Part shown: in pieces, positions 25,341 through 32,990 of the stretch
How the letters are laid out: every line of letters starts with the position of its first letter
Position numbering within the stretch: position 1 is the stretch's first letter
Assembly (NCBI GenBank): GCA_021847735.1
Contig: JAJZQD010000021.1
Location: 1 to 32,990, forward strand
From: Bacillota bacterium
Lineage (GTDB): Bacteria > Bacillota > Thermincolia > Thermincolales > UBA2595
Reading direction: 5' to 3'
Length of the DNA: 32,990 nucleotides
Program-made: the position numbers and the translations under genes
Notes under the pieces: generated by a model
The model's database searches: none
What the model saw: the letters and a program-made list of their open reading frames with translations, nothing else
What the model was told of the DNA's origin: nothing

Positions 25341-25372
25341 AAACAAAAACAGAGTTTGGCATGCCACACTCT
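25341..25372 (-). terminator. Terminator of the mutM-ytaF unit
   Basis: AGAGT (25351-25355) and ACTCT (25368-25372) enclose a GGCATGCC palindrome. The minus strand then reads GTTTTTGTTTT. A T run also follows on the plus side. Confidence 0.8.
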
Positions 25373-25387
25373 ATTTTTATTAGAAAT

Positions 25388-26059
25388 TTATATTTTTATA
25401 ACCTTTACCAATCCGAGACAGATGAGAAGCCATCCTGGCAGTATTGCCGCCTTTCCTCCCAACCAGTTGGCGGCGTAACGTTTGCCTACGTAAACTCCTA
25501 TTCCAACCCAGAAAGCGCTTGCAGGCCCAACAATCACCGGTGTAAGCAGGGGCTCGAATCCGGTCATGGCCGCACCAAATCCGGCAACCAGGGCATCCAT
25601 GGCCAGGGCCAGACTTAGCAGAAGCGCCTCCTTAGTATTGATATGGCCGGATTTATCTAAGTCGGCCACTGCGGGTTCCTGCAAAATCTGGATAACAAGC
25701 CCTAAAGACTTTATTTTAAACTTAAGTATTGCCTTTCGTTTTGTTTCTTCTTCCCCAGGTTCGTTTCCTTCACCGGCGGCGTTCTCAATTTTACTGTTTG
25801 ACCAGGTCAGGATGACCATCCTCAGGCCCATCAGGATAAGGATTAGGGATCCGGCTACACTTGCCAGTTTAACTGAAACATAGTTGGAAACAAAATGCCC
25901 GAAAAACATCGATACACCTATCGCCGTAGAGGATGTGATGCCAATAACAACAAGCGACATAAGGGGTATCCTAATATTTCTAGTCCCATAAACAATTCCG
26001 GCAGCGAAACCATCCATACTCAAGGCAAGTGCAAAAGCAAACACAGATAACAGGTCCAC
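25388..26059 (-). CDS. ytaF: YtaF-type sporulation membrane protein (MntP-like fold)
   Basis: The 223-residue protein has six membrane segments in two similar halves, each with a conserved Asp-containing helix (ALALSMDGFAAG near the start and LALAMDALVAGFG later), as in YtaF and the manganese exporter MntP. The hydrophilic middle carries FKIKSLGLVIQILQEPAVADLDKSG, whose core EPAVADLDKSG is typical of YtaF. I choose the GTG at 26059, 8 nt after GGGGGGG. The longer frame to 26203 would overlap mutM and adds a tail without family features. Confidence 0.85.
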   Translation of the reverse strand: MDLLSVFAFALALSMDGFAAGIVYGTRNIRIPLMSLVVIGITSSTAIGVSMFFGHFVSNYVSVKLASVAGSLILILMGLRMVILTWSNSKIENAAGEGNEPGEEETKRKAILKFKIKSLGLVIQILQEPAVADLDKSGHINTKEALLLSLALAMDALVAGFGAAMTGFEPLLTPVIVGPASAFWVGIGVYVGKRYAANWLGGKAAILPGWLLICLGLVKVIKI

Positions 26060-26156
26060 TACAGCGGCCCCCCCCTTCAATACTCCCAAGGCCTTCACTC
26101 CAATATATGGGGGGGGATTCTGTAATGTGCCTGTCTGTAAATGGGGGTTTGTACTG

Positions 26157-26984
26157 TTACAGTTTTTGGCACCGGGGGCAATAATGGGAACTCCTGCCGC
26201 CAATGCTCTTCTTTTCTACAGCCCTGCCGCACTTAGCACACGGTTGGCCGTCCCGGCCATAGACCTTCAGTTTGTCCTGGTTGGTCCCTGGGTTGCCATT
26301 ACCGTCTACGTAGTCTTTGATGGAAGTGCCCTTGTTCTCAATGCCTGACAGCAGGACTTCCCTGATAGCCAGGTGCAGCTGAGAAACTTCGCGCGGGCTC
26401 AGGGTTGCGGCTACCCTTTCCGGATTAATTCGGGCCAGGAAAAGGGCTTCATCGGCGTAGATGTTGCCGATGCCGGCCACAAAGGTCTGATCTAACAGGA
26501 GGGGTTTGATTTTCGTCCTCCGGTTTCTCATCTCTTTTTTCAAAAACTCTCGGGTAAAGGCGTCGCTGAAAGGCTCGACGCCAAGGTTTTTGATGCCGGC
26601 AAGGTTTTCCAATTCTTTGGTTTGAACCAACTGTATCTTGCCAAACTGCCGCTGGTCGGCAAACCTTAACTGGCACTTATCGTTAAGATGAAATATAACA
26701 TGGGTGTGCTTTGCCTTTTCCTGCTCCGGAGAGCAGTAAAGCAATTGCCCTGTCATTCTCAGGTGAATAACCATAGCCACTCCGCCGGCCAAGTGAATAA
26801 TCAGGTATTTGCCTCTGCGTTCGATGCCGTTTATTTTTCGCCCGCTTATTTCCGTACCAAAATCTTCGGGGTTTGCGCCTTTGAGCATCTTATCAAGAAA
26901 AACCTCCACCCCAACAAAGGTTTTACCCTTAAGCTTTTCCTCCAGAGAACGCCTTATAGTCTCAACTTCTGGTAGTTCCGGCAT
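26157..26984 (-). CDS. mutM: Formamidopyrimidine-DNA glycosylase (Fpg)
   Basis: The 275-residue DNA repair enzyme removes oxidised purines such as 8-oxoguanine. It has the N-terminal MPELPEVE with catalytic Pro2 and Glu3, the central YADEALF region and a C-terminal zinc finger (CAKC...CPRC). The start is fixed by the conserved N-terminus. It lies downstream of polA, a common pairing in Firmicutes, but a likely promoter is present in the gap. Confidence 0.96.
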   Translation of the reverse strand: MPELPEVETIRRSLEEKLKGKTFVGVEVFLDKMLKGANPEDFGTEISGRKINGIERRGKYLIIHLAGGVAMVIHLRMTGQLLYCSPEQEKAKHTHVIFHLNDKCQLRFADQRQFGKIQLVQTKELENLAGIKNLGVEPFSDAFTREFLKKEMRNRRTKIKPLLLDQTFVAGIGNIYADEALFLARINPERVAATLSPREVSQLHLAIREVLLSGIENKGTSIKDYVDGNGNPGTNQDKLKVYGRDGQPCAKCGRAVEKKSIGGRSSHYCPRCQKL

Positions 26985-27029
26985 GATAAATCATCTCCCA
27001 TATAAGTCAACATAATTAGTTGCTTTTTT

Positions 27030-27058
27030 ATTATAACAAATTAACTGCCATTCTTTAA
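27030..27058 (-). promoter_or_regulatory. Extended -10 promoter of mutM
   Basis: The minus strand reads TGTTATAAT, an extended -10 box (27030-27038), with a weak TTAAAG 17 bp upstream. It lies in the 92-bp gap between polA and mutM. Confidence 0.5.
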
Positions 27059-27076
27059 TTGGTATTATTCGCCAGT

Positions 27077-29761
27077 TTAACGGGACAACTTCTCCATATC
27101 ATACCAGTTAAGACCTTTTTTCATGTCTACCACCAGTGGGACCTCCAGTTTGACGGCATTCTCCATACAGTCCATGATTAACGGAATTACCCGATCCATC
27201 TCCTCCTGGGGGACTTCAAATATTAACTCATCATGAACCTGCAGAATCATCTTGGTTTTAAGGGCCTGCTCCCGCAGCTGCCTGTCCACCCCGACCATAG
27301 CAAGTTTGATAATATCGGCGGCGCTGCCCTGAATAGGCGTATTAATAGCGGTCCTTTCACCGGCAGACCTGACATTGTGGTTTGGACTGAATATATCGGG
27401 CAAGTAACGCCTTCTGTTTAAAATAGTGCTCACATAACCCTGCTCCCGGGCCTTAGCCACAATGTCCTCCATAAAGTTCTTAATCCCGGGGTAGCGGAGG
27501 AAGTAGCCGTCGATATAATTTCGGGCTTCCTTTCTGGTCACCTTTATATTGCGGGCTAGCCCATAGTCACTAATCCCGTAAACAATGCCGAAATTAACGG
27601 CTTTGGCTCGGTCCCGCATTTCCCTGGTAACCTCTTCGTCGGGCACGCCGAAAACCTCCGAGGCCGTATGGGTGTGAATGTCTTCACCCTCACGAAAGGC
27701 CCGGATAAAGTTTTCGTCTCCGGAGATATGGGCCAGTACTCTCAGCTCAATCTGGGAATAGTCGGCTGTTAACAGGACGTGGCCAGGCTGGGAGGGTATA
27801 AACACCTTCCTGATGCGCCGGCCCTCTTCGAGCCTGATAGGGATGTTTTGCAGGTTTGGCTCCGTGCTGCTAAGCCTTCCTGTAGCTGTAACAGTCTGGT
27901 TGAAGGTTGTATGTATTTTCCCTGTCCGGGGGTTGATTAGTCCCACCAGACCGTCAACATAGGTTGATTTCAGCTTGGCTAACTGCCTGTATTCCACAAC
28001 CCTGGCTGCAACTTCGTGCTCCTCTGCCAGTATCTCCAGTACTTCCACATCGGTGGAATAACCTGTTTTAGTTTTCTTAACTACCGGTAGGTTTAATTTC
28101 TCAAAGAAGATATAACCCAGCTGCTTGGTTGAGTTGATGTTAAATTCCTCACCGGCCAGCCGGTAAATATCTGAGGTGATGGTTTCCAGTTTGGCGGCCA
28201 AATCTTCGGACATGGCTTTTAGCCGGTCCCTGTCAACTCTAACGCCCGTAATCTCCATGTCTGCAAGAATTCTCACCAGGGGGAGTTCCAAGTCGTAATA
28301 CAGTTCGTCCATGTCATTCTCTGCCAACTTAATTGAGAACAGCCTTTGTAGTGACATAACCGTATCTGCCCTGGCACAGGCCTCTGCCACCGGTTCCCCG
28401 GGCATGATATTCCTGCCCAGGTATTTGGCGGCCAGGTCAGCAAGATCCTGGTTCGCTGCGGAAGGGTTGAGAAGATACGCAGCAAGCATGGTGTCCTGTT
28501 CAACGCCGTTCCAGCTTATCCCGTACCTGTCCAGGGCAACCATCAGCTTTTTCCCGTCATGGCAGTATTTTTTTACTCCTGACCTCGCCCCAAGGAGGGC
28601 CGCCAGGCCGGAAATATTCTCTTCCTCCTTAAATAACTGGGTCTGCCCGGTAGTGATACCACTTACATAAACGGCATGACCTGTCTCAACACACCAGCTT
28701 AACCCAGCCAATTCGGCCAGCATCGGATCGGAATTGCTCAGCTCATAAAATACACTGACTTCGCCATTTTTGCCAAGCTCTCCAGCCAGTAGGTCCAGGC
28801 CCTGGGATAGAGGTAACTGCCTGTAATTGACGACTTCCCCGCCCTCGCAAACGATGTTTTCGGGTTTGGGGCTGTAACCGGTAGACCTCATTTTATCTGT
28901 TGTTGATTTGATTAGGGTGCGGAATTCGAGTTTTCGGAAGAGAGCCACCAGGGCTTCGTAGTCCGGATCCCCGTAGCGGCAGTGCGACAAGTCTATATCA
29001 TACGGCACATCCCTGACAATAGTAGCCAGTATCTTGCTTAAAAATGCCAATTCCCGGTTATCGTGTAACTTCTCATTAAGTTTCTTAGATGTAACCGAAT
29101 CAAGGTTCTCGTAAAGGTTTTCGACACTACCGTATTCATGGATTAGTTTTAGGGCCGTTTTTTCCCCTACCCCCGGCACCCCGGGGATATTATCAGAGGA
29201 GTCTCCCATCAATGCCTTTAAATCAATTATCTGTTTCGGGCTAAGACCGTATCGCTCATTAACTTTTGCAGGATCATATTTCTCAAGCTCTGAAATCCCT
29301 TTTTTAGTCAACAATACCTCGGTAAAAGGCGAAATCAACTGCAGGGCATCCCGGTCCCCGGTCACAATAATGTTCTGGAAGCCCTCCTGCTCCGCTAGTT
29401 CGGTTATAGTGCCAATAAGGTCATCGGCTTCGAACCCCTCCAGTTCATAAACCGGAATATTCATGGCCCGGAGCACATCTTTGGCCAGGGGAAACTGGGG
29501 CCGCAGTTCGTCCGGCGTCGTCTTCCGATGACCCTTATACTGTTCGAAGTGTCCCATCCGGAAGGTGACTCTTCCCTTGTCAAAGGCCACTGCCACACAG
29601 TCCGGTTTTTCGTCAGCCAGGATTTTCAGCAGCATATTAGTAAAACCGTATACCGCATTTGTGAATATCCCTTCACTGGTGGTAAGTATAGGTATAGCAT
29701 AAAAGGCCCTGTAAATAAGGCTGTTCCCGTCTAAAATCATGAACTTGCCCTGTTTTTTCAT
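27077..29761 (-). CDS. polA: DNA polymerase I
   Basis: The 894-residue protein has an N-terminal 5'-3' exonuclease domain, a middle 3'-5' exonuclease-like domain and a C-terminal polymerase domain with motif A (LLTADYSQIELR), motif B (RAKAVNFGIVYG) and motif C (QVHDELIFEVP). The DxE metal-binding pair expected at the start of the proofreading domain is absent (VFYELSNSD), so proofreading is probably lost, as in Bacillus PolA. The ATG at 29761 is chosen because GGAGGG lies 6 nt upstream; a frame extension to 29800 has no ribosome site. Confidence 0.96.
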   Translation of the reverse strand: MKKQGKFMILDGNSLIYRAFYAIPILTTSEGIFTNAVYGFTNMLLKILADEKPDCVAVAFDKGRVTFRMGHFEQYKGHRKTTPDELRPQFPLAKDVLRAMNIPVYELEGFEADDLIGTITELAEQEGFQNIIVTGDRDALQLISPFTEVLLTKKGISELEKYDPAKVNERYGLSPKQIIDLKALMGDSSDNIPGVPGVGEKTALKLIHEYGSVENLYENLDSVTSKKLNEKLHDNRELAFLSKILATIVRDVPYDIDLSHCRYGDPDYEALVALFRKLEFRTLIKSTTDKMRSTGYSPKPENIVCEGGEVVNYRQLPLSQGLDLLAGELGKNGEVSVFYELSNSDPMLAELAGLSWCVETGHAVYVSGITTGQTQLFKEEENISGLAALLGARSGVKKYCHDGKKLMVALDRYGISWNGVEQDTMLAAYLLNPSAANQDLADLAAKYLGRNIMPGEPVAEACARADTVMSLQRLFSIKLAENDMDELYYDLELPLVRILADMEITGVRVDRDRLKAMSEDLAAKLETITSDIYRLAGEEFNINSTKQLGYIFFEKLNLPVVKKTKTGYSTDVEVLEILAEEHEVAARVVEYRQLAKLKSTYVDGLVGLINPRTGKIHTTFNQTVTATGRLSSTEPNLQNIPIRLEEGRRIRKVFIPSQPGHVLLTADYSQIELRVLAHISGDENFIRAFREGEDIHTHTASEVFGVPDEEVTREMRDRAKAVNFGIVYGISDYGLARNIKVTRKEARNYIDGYFLRYPGIKNFMEDIVAKAREQGYVSTILNRRRYLPDIFSPNHNVRSAGERTAINTPIQGSAADIIKLAMVGVDRQLREQALKTKMILQVHDELIFEVPQEEMDRVIPLIMDCMENAVKLEVPLVVDMKKGLNWYDMEKLSR

Positions 29762-29837
29762 ATAAACCCTCCTCTGGGCCGGTTTTAATAGTATTTTCAC
29801 CGTAATATCAGAAAATACCTTCTATAAATAAAGACAA

Positions 29838-29869
29838 AATCAGAAGGTTGGCCGCCCAACCTTCTGATT
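29838..29869 (-). terminator. Terminator of the sigma/anti-sigma operon
   Basis: AATCAGAAGGTTGG (29838-29851) and CCAACCTTCTGATT (29856-29869) form a perfect 14-bp stem with a 4-nt loop. On the minus strand it is followed by TTGTCTTTATTT. Confidence 0.85.
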
Positions 29870-29882
29870 AACTGATAATATT

Positions 29883-30001
29883 CAATGTTCACTGCTCACT
29901 AACCACTAACCACTGTGAACTATTAACTATCTATTATTAACTATTAACTATTAGCTGTTAGTTGTTAGCTGTTAGCTGTTAACTGACCACTACTCACTGC
30001 C
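29883..30001. repeat. Seventeen consecutive 7-bp repeats running into a gene's 3' end
   Basis: From 29883 the sequence divides into unbroken heptads: one CAATGTT, then CACTGCT, CACTAAC twice, CACTGTG, several AACTATT, several AGCTGTT, AACTGAC, CACTACT, CACTGCC. The last heptads encode the final residues and stop of the anti-sigma protein. The same CACTACTCACTGCC occurs at the 3' end of mvhD (2429-2442). Confidence 0.75.
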
Positions 30002-31639
30002 TTTTTTCCCCTTTTTCCGAAGGTAGTACACTGCCCCACCAACTGCTGTTACAACCAGGGCCCATGGCAAAAGCCATCCGGTAAAGGAAACCAGGTCGCC
30101 GAGCATATTCAGAATGGCAATTACACTTTCACTGAAATTTCGCCGGGCATTTCCGAAGACCCCCTGAGCAGGTGCAACCGCCGGTTTTGCAGCTTCCCTG
30201 ACCTCAAGCCTGATAGTGGAGTACACAACGGCGCTGTCAAGGCTTTTCAGCCTGCCCTGTAAAACCTCAATTTCCCCCCTGACTCTGCCAAGTTCCGTCT
30301 CCATTGTCAGCACTTCGCTAACTGTGCCCGTTTTACCCATCAGTTCAAGAAGCCTCTGTTCCTGTCTCTGCAGGTTGCGCAATCTTGACTGGGCATCTAT
30401 GAACTCACCGGATACATCCCTACCCGTAATCTGCTTATCGGTAATTTTGCCCAATGCTTCAATACGGTTTAACAATTCAGAAAAATTCCTGGCCGGAACC
30501 CTGATGACAAAGCTGGCAGTAACGGATTTCCCGGTATTTTCGGAAGAATTCTCTATATAACCCCCGTATTGTTCCACTAAAATCGGAAGTTTGGTTCCAA
30601 AGCCTTTATAACTGTCAACTTCAACGCTTAACAAACCGTCTCTGATAATCTTGTCATTAACAGCCGGGGCTTCACCGGATTTTACCGTAAGGGCTTCCTC
30701 GGTCTTTGCCGCCTGGTCTGCTTCTGATTTTGCGGCCGGGACCGATTCGGCAGAGCGCATTGCTTTGGCTTGATCCTTCGGGGATTTCTGGTTAACCAGC
30801 TGCTGTTCCGTCGTATCCTTCTTTAAGGCGCTAATCCCTGTATCAGGAGCGGCTTCTTTGATTGAATTATCCTGATATTTTTCCGCTGTCGGTTCGACGT
30901 TTCTTATACCTGCAGGTACTTGCAAAGATTTCGCCGTGTTTCCCGCGACCTGTCCGGCGGGAGCGTGTTGCAGTTGATTGGCAGACCCGGGCTCAACACT
31001 TGTCGAACTGCTTTCCCCCTCAGTGGAGGAAGTTTTTGGTTTAATCTCCCTAACAGAGTCTTTAGGAGATGAACCAAGCATGTAGTCCCCGTTTTGCTGG
31101 TACATTTTCATCCTGCCCAGATCCGGAAGATTCTTGGAGGACTCTCCGCCAGACCCACCCTTACCCTCAACGATAGGTCCCGGCAATTCCCCAAGTGTGG
31201 TATTTTTCGAGGAATCTTCAGCTTTAGATGCGGATACCCTTGAATTAAGGGCAATCTCACCTGTTGGTGAGCCCATACGGATTTGAGACAAGCTGTAAAG
31301 TCCGGCCCCGACACCCAACCCAACTATTATCACAGCAGCAGCCAGGTATTTCTTTGAACCGGATGCCCAACGACGAAGGTTATCATGCCAACCACCTGAC
31401 CCCTTACAGGCAGGGACGGGCTCCCGTCCCAGTCTTTCCCGGAGCTGATCTCTAAATTCTTCGGGTGGGTTAACCTGGCCCAGAGTACGGAGGAGATTTA
31501 CTGTTTCCTGCAAGTCAGTCAGTTCCTGAAAACATATACTGCAGGTCCGGATATGGTTCTCTACTTCAGATCTTTCCCGTTCATCCAGGACATCATCAAT
31601 ATATGCCGACAACATTTCTTTTATTTCGCTGCATTGCAT
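29990..31639 (-). CDS. Anti-sigma factor: zinc-finger (ZAS) + DUF4349, membrane-spanning
   Basis: The 549-residue protein begins with an anti-sigma zinc finger (Cys3, His29, Cys33, Cys36; HIRTCSIC), followed by a membrane helix (about 94-114), a long low-complexity Ser/Glu/Lys linker, a DUF4349 domain (about 330-500, with a coiled-coil-like LQRQEQRLLELMG stretch) and a C-terminal membrane helix. The first part should hold the ECF sigma factor inactive; the extracytoplasmic DUF4349 part may sense envelope state (inference). It starts 15 bp after the sigma gene with AAAGGAGG upstream. Confidence 0.88.
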   Translation of the reverse strand: MQCSEIKEMLSAYIDDVLDERERSEVENHIRTCSICFQELTDLQETVNLLRTLGQVNPPEEFRDQLRERLGREPVPACKGSGGWHDNLRRWASGSKKYLAAAVIIVGLGVGAGLYSLSQIRMGSPTGEIALNSRVSASKAEDSSKNTTLGELPGPIVEGKGGSGGESSKNLPDLGRMKMYQQNGDYMLGSSPKDSVREIKPKTSSTEGESSSTSVEPGSANQLQHAPAGQVAGNTAKSLQVPAGIRNVEPTAEKYQDNSIKEAAPDTGISALKKDTTEQQLVNQKSPKDQAKAMRSAESVPAAKSEADQAAKTEEALTVKSGEAPAVNDKIIRDGLLSVEVDSYKGFGTKLPILVEQYGGYIENSSENTGKSVTASFVIRVPARNFSELLNRIEALGKITDKQITGRDVSGEFIDAQSRLRNLQRQEQRLLELMGKTGTVSEVLTMETELGRVRGEIEVLQGRLKSLDSAVVYSTIRLEVREAAKPAVAPAQGVFGNARRNFSESVIAILNMLGDLVSFTGWLLPWALVVTAVGGAVYYLRKKGKKGSE

Positions 31640-31654
31640 TTAACACCCCTCCTT

Positions 31655-32248
31655 TCAATGGCCCTGACAGACCCTGCCGATTAACAGGTCTTTCCTGGAT
31701 AACAACCGGTCTTTAAGAAGGCCGCGAGCCCGGTTGAGCCGTGATTTGACGGTTCCCAACGAACACTCCAGGAAAAAGGCAATTTCTTCGTAAGTGTAAC
31801 CCTGGACATCCCTCATCACAACAACGGTACGATGTTCCTCGGACAGCGAATTTAGTACCTGCTGAACCTCTTCCTGCCATTCTTTGCGAAGAACGGCTTC
31901 TTCCGGGGGTTTAGGCCCGGAAAGAACGCCGGGAACTGTACCTTTTTCCATCATTTCATCGATAGACACTGTCTTTTCTTTAGCCCGGCGGCGCAACTCA
32001 TCCTTACACACATTAGTCACCACCCTATAAAGCCAAGTGAGAAACGAACTGTCTCCCCGGAAGGTGCCGATGGACCGGTAAACCCTAATAAACGCTTCCT
32101 GGGCAAGGTCGCTGGCATCACTGTAATTTCCCATATATCGGTACGCTATGGTATAAACCCTGGTTTCGTACCTGGCAACCAGCTGTTCAAAAGCGTCCAG
32201 ATCACCGTTTTTTATCTGTTCGATGAGCATCTCATCGTTAATCTCCAC
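31655..32248 (-). CDS. ECF-type RNA polymerase sigma factor (SigW/RpoE-like)
   Basis: The 197-residue protein has sigma region 2 (about 20-90, YMGNYSDASDLAQEAFIRVY and FLTWLYRVVTN) and region 4 (about 125-185, LSEEHRTVVVMRDVQGYTYEEIA then SLGTVKSRLNRAR), with no region 3, as in ECF factors. The start is GTG with GGAGGGAG upstream. It is paired with the membrane anti-sigma gene and has an ECF-type promoter, so the operon is probably self-activated. Confidence 0.93.
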   Translation of the reverse strand: MEINDEMLIEQIKNGDLDAFEQLVARYETRVYTIAYRYMGNYSDASDLAQEAFIRVYRSIGTFRGDSSFLTWLYRVVTNVCKDELRRRAKEKTVSIDEMMEKGTVPGVLSGPKPPEEAVLRKEWQEEVQQVLNSLSEEHRTVVVMRDVQGYTYEEIAFFLECSLGTVKSRLNRARGLLKDRLLSRKDLLIGRVCQGH

Positions 32249-32286
32249 CGGTTCTCCCTCCCCGTAGAAGGTCTACTTAACTTATT

Positions 32287-32312
32287 GACGGTATATGTAC
32301 GTAAAAAGTTCC
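32287..32312 (-). promoter_or_regulatory. ECF-type autoregulatory promoter
   Basis: The minus strand has GGAAC (32308-32312), a 17-bp spacer and CGTC (32287-32290), the typical ECF -35/-10 pair, with a T tract after GGAAC as in SigW promoters. The start would be near 32279, about 30 nt before the sigma GTG. Confidence 0.65.
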
Positions 32313-32381
32313 TACCTTCTATTTTACTAGAAAATAATCGACACCGCTTAGAATTATTTGTGCTTTTCTATACCATTTTAG

Positions 32382-32564
32382 GTAATTTTTCTCATAACAT
32401 CCGGTGATGCCCTTTATCAAAAATCAGAAGACGAGAACGTCAAAGCAGTGATTGCCGACCTCGAAAAGAGCCCGGTTATAAAAAAGCTGGTGGAAAGCAA
32501 GAAGCTAACCATAATGGGCGCCAAATACAATGTTACGACCGGTCTTGTAGAGTGGTTGCCGTAA
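32382..32564 (+). pseudogene. C-terminal remnant of a beta-carbonic anhydrase-like gene
   Basis: About 60 codons read without interruption to a TAA at 32562-32564. They include VKAVIADLEKSPVIKKLVE and KLTIMGAKYNVTTGLVEWLP, which look like the conserved C-terminal end of beta-type carbonic anhydrases. There is no start codon or ribosome site, a stop (TAG) lies just upstream, and the zinc-binding N-terminal part is missing. It is probably a decayed gene fragment. Confidence 0.65.
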
Positions 32565-32573
32565 AGTTTCCAT

Positions 32574-32602
32574 TTGACTTTGATATCTAACTTTGGTAGA
32601 AT
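32574..32602 (+). promoter_or_regulatory. Sigma-A promoter of the tRNA gene
   Basis: TTGACT (32574-32579), 17 bp, then TAGAAT (32597-32602). It lies about 40 bp before the tRNA. Confidence 0.75.
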
Positions 32603-32642
32603 AATTTATGCAACTTGAGGTTGCAGCCATTGTTTTCATAAT

Positions 32643-32725
32643 GCCGAAGTGGCGGAACTGGCAGACGCATACGATTCAAAATCGTACGGGAAACCATGGG
32701 GGTTCGAGTCCCCCCTTCGGCACCA
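32643..32725 (+). tRNA. tRNA-Leu (anticodon CAA)
   Basis: The acceptor arms GCCGAAG and CTTCGGC are 7-bp complementary, the anticodon stem TACGA/TCGTA holds loop TTCAAAA (anticodon CAA, reading UUG), and the T arm is GGGGGTTCGAGTCCCCC. The variable arm is long, as expected for tRNA-Leu. The 3' CCA is encoded. Confidence 0.95.
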
Positions 32726-32735
32726 TACGTGAGCT

Positions 32736-32763
32736 AGCCCGGTTGAGAAGAATCAACCGGGCT
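32736..32763 (+). terminator. Hairpin terminator after the tRNA
   Basis: AGCCCGGTTGA (32736-32746) and TCAACCGGGCT (32753-32763) form a perfect 11-bp stem, followed by TAATGCTTTCTTTT, a weak T run. Confidence 0.7.
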
Positions 32764-32793
32764 TAATGCTTTCTTTTGCATGCTGAGAAAAAC

Positions 32794-32879
32794 GGCATTT
32801 GGCGGCGTTCCACGGCCCGGCGCAATCCTCGGAGTACAGCAGTACGCCTCCGGTTGCGCCGGGCCGTGCGCCCAATGTC
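32794..32879. repeat. Large GC-rich palindrome downstream of the tRNA
   Basis: CACGGCCCGGCGCAA (32811-32825) and TTGCGCCGGGCCGTG (32854-32868) are perfectly complementary over 15 bp. An inner imperfect hairpin contains GGAGTAC/GTACGCCTCC. Outer arms 32794-32804 and 32869-32879 match at 9 of 11 positions. No gene is seen from 32764 to the end of the window. It may be a REP-like element or part of a mobile or structured intergenic repeat. Confidence 0.6.
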
Positions 32880-32990
32880 ATCAAGCTACAAAACCAATAT
32901 TTTACAAACTGCTTTTTTGATTGGTTTTATATTTGCTTCTTGATAATGCCATCGGTTTTCTTTCATTTTGTCTACCCGGTCTTATTGGAA

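Noticed and set aside
25238-25369. N-terminal extension of coaE
   Set aside because: It contains the SigH-like motif and has no ribosome site; the family N-terminus begins at the ATG at 25237.
26060-26203. N-terminal extension of ytaF into mutM
   Set aside because: It would overlap the mutM zinc-finger end and adds no family-like sequence; the GTG at 26059 has a strong ribosome site.
29883-30001. CRISPR-like array
   Set aside because: The units are 7 bp with no spacers and no cas genes nearby; it is a simple heptad repeat.

Overview
The window looks like a chromosomal segment of a Gram-positive, spore-forming, strictly anaerobic member of the Clostridia (a Peptococcaceae/Thermincola/Moorella-like Firmicute). 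The reasons are: a methylenetetrahydrofolate reductase operon of the Wood-Ljungdahl type fused to heterodisulfide-reductase genes; strong AGGAGG ribosome sites with frequent GTG/TTG starts; a YtaF-type sporulation membrane protein; SigH-like promoter motifs; and a SigW-like ECF sigma factor. The species cannot be fixed from sequence reading alone.

Layout. (1) 1-331: intergenic, with a long inverted-repeat element (163-285) and the terminator of the first operon. (2) 332-8805, minus strand: hdrC-hdrB-hdrA-mvhD-metV-metF plus a small cysteine-rich gene, all closely spaced. This is the gene set of the hexameric MetFV-HdrABC-MvhD complex known from Moorella. HdrA is very large: two HdrA modules with a GltD-like NAD(P)H-binding domain nested inside a ferredoxin insert. 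(3) 8806-9818: the control region. A sigma-54 (-24/-12) promoter precedes hdrC, and about 256 bp further upstream lies an array of ten TGTnTCA-like heptamers at helical-turn spacing. A second, paralogous cysteine-rich gene (9367-9639) has its own sigma-54 promoter. (4) 9819-13044, plus strand: an XRE repressor, a small membrane protein, an ABC ATPase/permease pair and a small membrane protein whose ribosome site lies inside a terminator hairpin. (5) 13104-15294: UbiD-family decarboxylase with an LpdD-like partner. (6) 15492-15983: conserved hypothetical protein. (7) 16120-18201: a sigma-54 activator of the AcoR type, the only enhancer-binding protein in the window and so a candidate (unproven) regulator of the sigma-54 promoters. 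(8) 18422-23685: a Dpp/Opp peptide or nickel-type ABC importer. (9) 24036-29761: housekeeping genes (lytic transglycosylase, coaE, ytaF, mutM, polA). (10) 29990-32248: ECF sigma factor and a zinc-finger anti-sigma factor with a DUF4349 domain, with an ECF-type autoregulatory promoter. (11) 32249-32990: a carbonic-anhydrase remnant, tRNA-Leu(CAA) with promoter and terminator, and a large palindrome.

The most interesting unit is 332-9713: an electron-transfer methylene-THF reductase operon that appears to be sigma-54 controlled through a phased repeat enhancer, and is flanked by two paralogous small Cys-rich proteins of unknown role.
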